64,000 nt of DNA from Mesobacillus sp. S13. Its GTDB lineage: Bacteria; Bacillota; Bacilli; Bacillales; Cytobacillaceae. The DNA lies in the NCBI RefSeq assembly GCF_020422885.1, contig NZ_CP084622.1, positions 3,429,001 to 3,493,000 on the forward strand, written 5' to 3'. The translations under genes were made by a program, and so were the position numbers. Below, in pieces: positions 59,402 to 64,000 of the stretch (position 1 is the stretch's first letter; every line of letters begins with the position of its first letter). The notes beneath the pieces are model-generated. The model had not been told where the DNA came from. It was given only the letters and a program-made list of their open reading frames with translations, and did not search any database.

Positions 59402-61069
59402 TTAGCTCGTCTCTTTTTGAGTCAATTCATCGGCTGCTTTAATGATTTGCTCTCTTGGATGATCTTTTACAAGAGCAATTTCAAATACTTCATTCAGGTG
59501 GGTGACAGGAATGATCTCTATATCGGTGATTTCATTAAGAATCGTCTGGACATTTTCTTTTGGAATGATCACCTTTTTGGCACCTGCTTTTTTTGCTGCC
59601 TTCACTTTAGGAAAGACACCGCCAATTGGCTTCACATTGCCGTGAATGCTGATTTCACCTGTCATCGCGACCGTATTGTCCATCGGGATTTTATAGATGG
59701 CTGAATAAATCCCTGTCGCCATTGCGATTCCGGCAGAAGGGCCATCGATTGGAGTGCCGCCTGGGAAATTTACATGGATGTCGAATTCATCGGCTGGAAC
59801 GCCCATCGACCTAAGGACAGTGATGACATTTTCAATCGAACCTCGCGCCATACTCTTACGGCGTATTGATTTTCCCTGTCCGCCGATACTCTCTTCATCG
59901 ACGATACCAGTTATATTGATGGACCCTTTTTCCTTTGCTTTGATGACCGTCACTTCGATTTCGAGAAGTGCGCCTGTGTTGGGACCATACACAGCCAAGC
60001 CATTAACTAGGCCGACTGCTGATTTTTCATTAATCCGTCTTTCCATCCTTGGTGTCAGCTGGCTTGAATGGACCACCCATTCAATTTCCTCTTCTTTAAT
60101 ATAGGTCCGTTCATCTGTTATTGCCAATCCAGCGGCAATCTGCACCATATTAACGGCTTCACGTCCATTACGGGCATAATTCGATAAAATCTCAATCGCT
60201 TTTCCACTCATAGTCAGCTGTACTTTTTCTGCAGCATTCCTTGCTACTTCAGAAATTTCCTCCTGGGTTAGCTCACGGAAAAATACTTCCATGCATCTCG
60301 ACCTGATTGCTGGAGGTATTTCACTTGGAGTTCTCGTCGTTGCTCCGACAAGACGGAAGTCTGCTGGGAGCCCATTTTTGAAGATATCATGGATATGGCT
60401 TGGTATTTGCGTGTTTTCTTCATTATAATACGCACTCTCCAAGAACACTTTCCTGTCTTCCAATACTTTTAAAAGCTTGTTCATTTGGATAGGATGCAGT
60501 TCCCCAATTTCATCAATGAATAATACTCCGCCATGCGCATTGGTAACAGCACCTTGTTTCGGCTGTGGAATACCCGCCTGGCCCATCGCACCGGCTCCTT
60601 GATAAATCGGATCATGAACAGATCCGATTAATGGGTCGGCGATTCCTCTTTCATCAAACCTCGCCGTCGTGGCATCCAACTCAACAAATACTGAAGATTT
60701 TTTGAAGGGGGATTTTTCGTTTTGCTTAGCTTCTTCTAATACCAGTCTGGCCGCAGCTGTTTTCCCTACTCCAGGCGGTCCATAAATGATGACATGCTGA
60801 GGATTCGGTCCACATAAGGCAGCTTTTAGTGCCTTAATTCCATCTTCCTGTCCAACAATATCCCTGAAGCTTGATGGTCTGACTTTTTCAGCTAGTGGTT
60901 CACTCAAAGAAACCGATCTCATCTTCCTTAACTGTTCCATTTCCTTTCGGGATTCCCGATCAATTGATACTTTTTGAGTCCGCTGATTCTTAAGTAAATT
61001 CCAGAAATACAGCCCGATGATGATTCCAAAAAACAGCTGTATGAACAAGGCGATTCCGGTCCAACTCAA
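59402..61069 (-). CDS. lonB: LonB, membrane-anchored sporulation Lon-like protease
   Basis: Forespore-associated Lon paralogue (sigma-F dependent in B. subtilis). An N-terminal membrane segment (about 4-23, IALFIQLFFGIIIGLYFW) replaces the LON domain. AAA+ motifs [17 protein letters not shown] (about 95-111) and GVLFIDEIGELHP follow, then the protease domain with Ser in PIDGPSAGIAMATG and Lys in KVKAAKKAGAKK. Length 555. The start is TTG at 61069 after GGGAGGG. Confidence 0.95.
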   Translation of the reverse strand: MSWTGIALFIQLFFGIIIGLYFWNLLKNQRTQKVSIDRESRKEMEQLRKMRSVSLSEPLAEKVRPSSFRDIVGQEDGIKALKAALCGPNPQHVIIYGPPGVGKTAAARLVLEEAKQNEKSPFKKSSVFVELDATTARFDERGIADPLIGSVHDPIYQGAGAMGQAGIPQPKQGAVTNAHGGVLFIDEIGELHPIQMNKLLKVLEDRKVFLESAYYNEENTQIPSHIHDIFKNGLPADFRLVGATTRTPSEIPPAIRSRCMEVFFRELTQEEISEVARNAAEKVQLTMSGKAIEILSNYARNGREAVNMVQIAAGLAITDERTYIKEEEIEWVVHSSQLTPRMERRINEKSAVGLVNGLAVYGPNTGALLEIEVTVIKAKEKGSINITGIVDEESIGGQGKSIRRKSMARGSIENVITVLRSMGVPADEFDIHVNFPGGTPIDGPSAGIAMATGIYSAIYKIPMDNTVAMTGEISIHGNVKPIGGVFPKVKAAKKAGAKKVIIPKENVQTILNEITDIEIIPVTHLNEVFEIALVKDHPREQIIKAADELTQKETS

Positions 61070-61237
61070 TTATATTCCCTCCCGTAAGTTGATACTATTG
61101 GCTTTAACCTAGTATCTCCCTGAGAGTGTTGGAATAAACAATATTTTCAAGTGAATTTTCCCATTTGGATAGACCCTGGTATGGAAGGGAAATGAATAGG
61201 TTTTCTCCGATTTTCCGGAAGATTTGGAGATGATTCG

Positions 61238-61440
61238 GACAGATTTTCAACTCACACCGCTAAAAACCTGTCTTAAGTTGCTGTACTTCTGACAGCTTTT
61301 CCTCTTTTCACCCCAAACCTGTCTTAAGTTGCCCTTTCTTTTGACAGTTTTTCTTCCTTTAACACCAAACCTGTCTTAAGTTTACCTTACTTTTGACAGC
61401 TTTTCTTCTTTCTTCGCTGAACCTGTCCGGATTTCAATGC
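61238..61440. repeat. 52-bp tandem array C between clpX and lonB
   Basis: CCTGTC starts at 61267, 61318, 61370 and 61422 (spacings 51, 52, 52). Units pair CTGTC with GACAG 24 bp further on, with conserved AAACCTGTCTTAAGTT and CTTTTGACAG blocks. A decayed half-unit (GACAG at 61238) precedes the first and the last unit is partial. No coding potential. Confidence 0.88.
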
Positions 61441-61454
61441 GGGGTTCTCTAAAG

Positions 61455-61485
61455 TAAAAAATCCCGGTGAGAATTCACCGGGATT
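61455..61485 (-). terminator. Terminator of clpX
   Basis: AATCCCGGTGA and TCACCGGGATT form a perfect 11-bp stem with a 4-nt loop; TTTTTAC follows on the minus strand. Confidence 0.92.
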
Positions 61486-61493
61486 TAAGCCTA

Positions 61494-62756
61494 TTATGCT
61501 GAATTTCTTTCGTCTTTAAGTACTGTTCCGTCTTCTAGCACTAGTTTTGGCGGCATGCTGTTTTCGATTGTTTCTTTTGTGATGATACATTTAACAATGT
61601 CATCACGTGAAGGAAGGTCGAACATGACGTCCAGCATGATGCCTTCGATGATTGAACGAAGTCCACGCGCACCTGTTTTGCGTTCAATTGCTTTCTTGGC
61701 AATTTCAATCAGTGCATCGTCTTCGAATTCAAGCTTGACATCATCTAGCTCAAGCATTTTTTGATACTGCTTTACAAGAGCGTTCTTCGGTTTTGTCAGG
61801 ATCTCGACTAGCGCTTCTTCATCAAGTGGAGTCAAGCTGGCAATTACCGGAAGACGACCGATAAATTCAGGGATTAACCCAAATTTCAGTAAGTCTTCAG
61901 GAAGCACTTTTGACAGCAATTCCTTTTTATCCAAATCTTCTTCTTTCTTTTCTGAACCAAAGCCAATTACTTTCTGGCCAAGGCGGCGCTTGATGATCTG
62001 CTCGATTCCGTCGAATGCTCCGCCGCAAATGAACAGGATATTCGTCGTATCGATTTGGATGAATTCTTGATGAGGATGCTTTCGTCCACCTTGTGGCGGT
62101 ACGCTCGCAACTGTTCCTTCAAGAATTTTCAATAGTGCCTGCTGTACGCCTTCACCGGAAACATCTCTAGTAATAGAAGGGTTTTCGGATTTTCTGGCAA
62201 TCTTATCGATTTCATCGATGTAAATGATTCCTTTTTCGGCTTTCTCTACATCGTAATCAGCAGATTGAATCAGCTTCAGAAGAATGTTTTCAACGTCTTC
62301 TCCAACATAACCCGCTTCCGTCAATGATGTTGCATCCGCAATTGCGAACGGAACATTAAGAATACGTGCCAATGTTTGGGCAAGTAAAGTTTTACCGCTT
62401 CCTGTCGGCCCAATCATCGCAATATTACTCTTTGACAGTTCCACATCATCGATTTTGCTGTTCGAGTTGATACGCTTATAGTGATTGTAAACGGCTACAG
62501 ATAAATTTTTCTTTGCCTGATCCTGGCCAATTACATACTCATTAAGAATATCTCGGATTTCCTGTGGCTTCGGAACATCCTTAAACTCCACTTCTTCTTC
62601 GGTGCCAAGTTCTTCTTCAACGATTTCTGTGCATAATTCAATACACTCGTCACAGATATAGACGCCTGGCCCTGCCACCAATTTGCGGACTTGATCCTGC
62701 GTCTTGCCGCAGAAAGAACATTTGAGCTGCCCTTTTTCATCATTAAATTTGAACAA
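61494..62756 (-). CDS. clpX: ClpX, ATPase subunit of ClpXP
   Basis: Unfolds substrates for ClpP. Zinc-binding domain with Cys13, Cys16, Cys35 and Cys38 (CSFCGK...CDEC), Walker [13 protein letters not shown], the RKH pore loop in [10 protein letters not shown] and the ClpP-binding [11 protein letters not shown] region. The TTG at 62756 gives [10 protein letters not shown] and exactly 420 aa, as in B. subtilis, with AAGGGGTG 7 nt upstream. An ATG at 62786 is in frame but lacks a site. Confidence 0.97.
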   Translation of the reverse strand: MFKFNDEKGQLKCSFCGKTQDQVRKLVAGPGVYICDECIELCTEIVEEELGTEEEVEFKDVPKPQEIRDILNEYVIGQDQAKKNLSVAVYNHYKRINSNSKIDDVELSKSNIAMIGPTGSGKTLLAQTLARILNVPFAIADATSLTEAGYVGEDVENILLKLIQSADYDVEKAEKGIIYIDEIDKIARKSENPSITRDVSGEGVQQALLKILEGTVASVPPQGGRKHPHQEFIQIDTTNILFICGGAFDGIEQIIKRRLGQKVIGFGSEKKEEDLDKKELLSKVLPEDLLKFGLIPEFIGRLPVIASLTPLDEEALVEILTKPKNALVKQYQKMLELDDVKLEFEDDALIEIAKKAIERKTGARGLRSIIEGIMLDVMFDLPSRDDIVKCIITKETIENSMPPKLVLEDGTVLKDERNSA

Positions 62757-62863
62757 TGCCTTCACCCCTTGAGTACTTCTAAACATATATAAAGCTGCGA
62801 TTCATAAGCAAACGATCAGTTAAGTAACAGTTTTTCTGCTGCTATCGAGCAGGTATGTATTGC

Positions 62864-62869
62864 ATTGTA
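62864..62869 (-). promoter_or_regulatory. Candidate extended -10 of clpX
   Basis: TACAAT preceded by TGA (TGATACAAT) on the minus strand, about 108 bp upstream of the TTG start. No clear -35; an extended -10 would compensate. Confidence 0.4.
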
Positions 62870-63037
62870 TCACATTTTGCCATAGTACAGGAAATAATAA
62901 CCCTCGGCCGTTTTTGTTTCGCGCTTATGAATCGAAAAAAATATGTACTAACTCATCTTATCCATAAATCGAGCCGTTAAATCGACTTAGAGCAAATTGC
63001 TAAAAAATTATGTATGTATATCGGTGTTAATTGTAGA

Positions 63038-63068
63038 AAACAAGGCACGATTTACTCGCGCCTTGTTT
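63038..63068 (-). terminator. Terminator of tig
   Basis: AAACAAGGC and GCCTTGTTT form a 9-bp stem around a 13-nt loop, followed by TTCTAC on the minus strand. It lies beyond the repeat at 63100-63226. Confidence 0.7.
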
Positions 63069-63099
63069 CTATCTTATAAACTAAGTATAAAATTCACTT

Positions 63100-63226
63100 C
63101 GAGAAATGTCTAGCTGCGGCTCCTAACTCCTCGAGACGCTTCGGTCCTGCCAATGAAGTCAAAGAACGACTTCACTGTCAGGCCCTCCAGCGCTTGTCGG
63201 AGTTAAGCAGTCGCCTCCGCTTTTCT
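63100..63226. repeat. AAGCGC-type intergenic repeat, long form (reverse)
   Basis: Read on the minus strand it has AGAAAAGCGGAGGCGACTGC, CCGACAAGCGCTGGAGGGCC, an inner GAAGTCG/TGACTTC hairpin and the CGCAGCTAGACA end, matching 46328-46453 block for block. It starts within 10 bp of the tig stop, so it is part of the tig 3-prime UTR. Confidence 0.8.
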
Positions 63227-63230
63227 CTTA

Positions 63231-64000
63231 TTATGCAACAGTCTTACTGTTTTCTACAAGGAAATCAACTGCTTTTTTCAATTGAAGGTCGCCTTTGATT
63301 CCATCCAGGCTTCCGCCTAGTGCTGCTTGGATTTGATCAGCAGTCATATTGTACATTTCAGACATTTTTTGAAGCTCTGCACTTACTTCTTCATCTGTAA
63401 CTTCGATGTTTTCAGCTTTTGCGATTGCTTCAAGAGTCAGGTTTACACGAACGCGTGTAGCAGCTTCTTCTTTCATTTGTTCGCGAAGAGCAGCTTCATC
63501 TTGACCAGAGAACTGGTAGTAAAGGTCAAGGTTCATGCCTTGCATTTGAAGGCGCTGTTCGAATTCGTTAACCATCCGGTCGATTTCAGTGTTGATCATT
63601 GATTCAGGAACTTCGATTTCAGCGTTAGCTGCTGCTTTTTCTACAACAGTGTCACGTTCGAAGTGTTCTTTTTGGTGTGCTTTATCGTGTGCAAGACGAT
63701 CTTTGATCTTCGTCTTAAGCTCATCTAAAGTTTCAACTTCTTCGTCAGCATCTTTAGCGAACTCGTCATCTAGTGCTGGAAGTTCTTTTCCTTTGATTTC
63801 GTGAATTTTCACTTTGAAAGTTGCAGGCTTACCAGCAAGTTCAGCTGCATGGTACTCTTCTGGGAAAGTAACCTCTACATCTTTTTCTTCGCCAGTAGCT
63901 GTTCCAACTAGCTGTTCTTCGAAGCCAGGGATGAATGAACCTGAACCAAGTTCAAGTGCATAGTTTTCAGCTTTCCCGCCTTCGAAAGCTTCGCCATCAA
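63231..64000 (-). CDS. tig: Trigger factor (C-terminal part)
   Basis: Ribosome-associated chaperone and prolyl isomerase. The open frame continues through the right edge: residues near the edge ([46 protein letters not shown]) are the FKBP-type PPIase domain, followed by the helical C-terminal chaperone domain ([20 protein letters not shown] to the stop). The ribosome-binding N-domain lies outside the window. clpX follows downstream, as in B. subtilis. Confidence 0.97.
   Translation of the reverse strand, partial: DGEAFEGGKAENYALELGSGSFIPGFEEQLVGTATGEEKDVEVTFPEEYHAAELAGKPATFKVKIHEIKGKELPALDDEFAKDADEEVETLDELKTKIKDRLAHDKAHQKEHFERDTVVEKAAANAEIEVPESMINTEIDRMVNEFEQRLQMQGMNLDLYYQFSGQDEAALREQMKEEAATRVRVNLTLEAIAKAENIEVTDEEVSAELQKMSEMYNMTADQIQAALGGSLDGIKGDLQLKKAVDFLVENSKTVA

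Noticed and set aside
61070..61237. Extra gene between lonB and array C
   Set aside because: No open frame with a ribosome-binding site on either strand; it looks like the lonB promoter region only.

Overview
The window is a chromosomal segment from an endospore-forming, low-to-mid GC Bacillota bacterium. Gene content and order follow the Bacillus subtilis ruvB-to-tig region, so a Bacillaceae member (Bacillus/Mesobacillus-like) is the best fit; the species cannot be fixed from this sequence alone. Almost every gene is on the minus strand, so the window reads as tig-clpX-lonB-lonA-engB-hemAXCDBL-spoVID-ysxE-valS-folC, then a pilus locus, spoIIB-maf-radC-mreBCD-minCD-spoIVFAB-rng-rplU-prp-rpmA-spo0B-obg-pheB-pheA, nadBCA with divergent nifS-nadR, and safA-kinase-coxA-bofC-ruvA-ruvB. 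Both ends cut a gene (ruvB at the left, tig at the right). I saw no tRNA, rRNA, CRISPR, prophage or transposase gene.

Layout. 1-5.6 kb: Holliday junction helicase and spore proteins (BofC, CoxA-like lipoprotein, CotS-like kinase, SafA). 5.7-11.6 kb: NAD de novo synthesis (nadABC), its cysteine desulfurase and its 3H-domain repressor. 11.6-16.3 kb: phenylalanine synthesis, Obg, Spo0B, ribosomal proteins L27 and L21 with the Prp protease and an L21 leader. 16.3-25.5 kb: RNase G, SpoIVFA/B, the Min and Mre division and shape systems, RadC, Maf. 25.7-38.5 kb: SpoIIB and a complete Gram-positive type IV pilus locus (pilBTC, pilin, pilD, pilMNO, plus three divergent minor-pilin genes) where B. subtilis has only comC. 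38.5-47.8 kb: a diguanylate cyclase, FolC, T-box-controlled ValS, and the coat proteins YsxE and SpoVID. 49-55.3 kb: the tetrapyrrole operon to uroporphyrinogen III. 55.5-64 kb: membrane protein, EngB, two Lon proteases, ClpX and trigger factor.

Functional links: SafA and SpoVID are known coat-assembly partners and both carry LysM domains here. Prp processes the N-terminal extension of L27 encoded next to it. NifS supplies the Fe-S cluster of NadA. BofC, SpoIVFA and SpoIVFB belong to one sigma-K checkpoint.

The most unusual feature is non-coding. Three tandem arrays with different sequences (about 9.45-9.76 kb, 47.94-49.00 kb and 61.24-61.44 kb) share a 51-52 bp period. Each unit carries an inverted-repeat pair whose arms lie about two DNA turns apart. 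Each array begins about 170-185 bp upstream of a minus-strand start codon (nadB, spoVID, lonB). In the largest array all 20 intervals are exactly 52 bp. Two families of structured Bacillaceae-type intergenic repeats are also scattered through the window, and one copy sits inside the valS leader.
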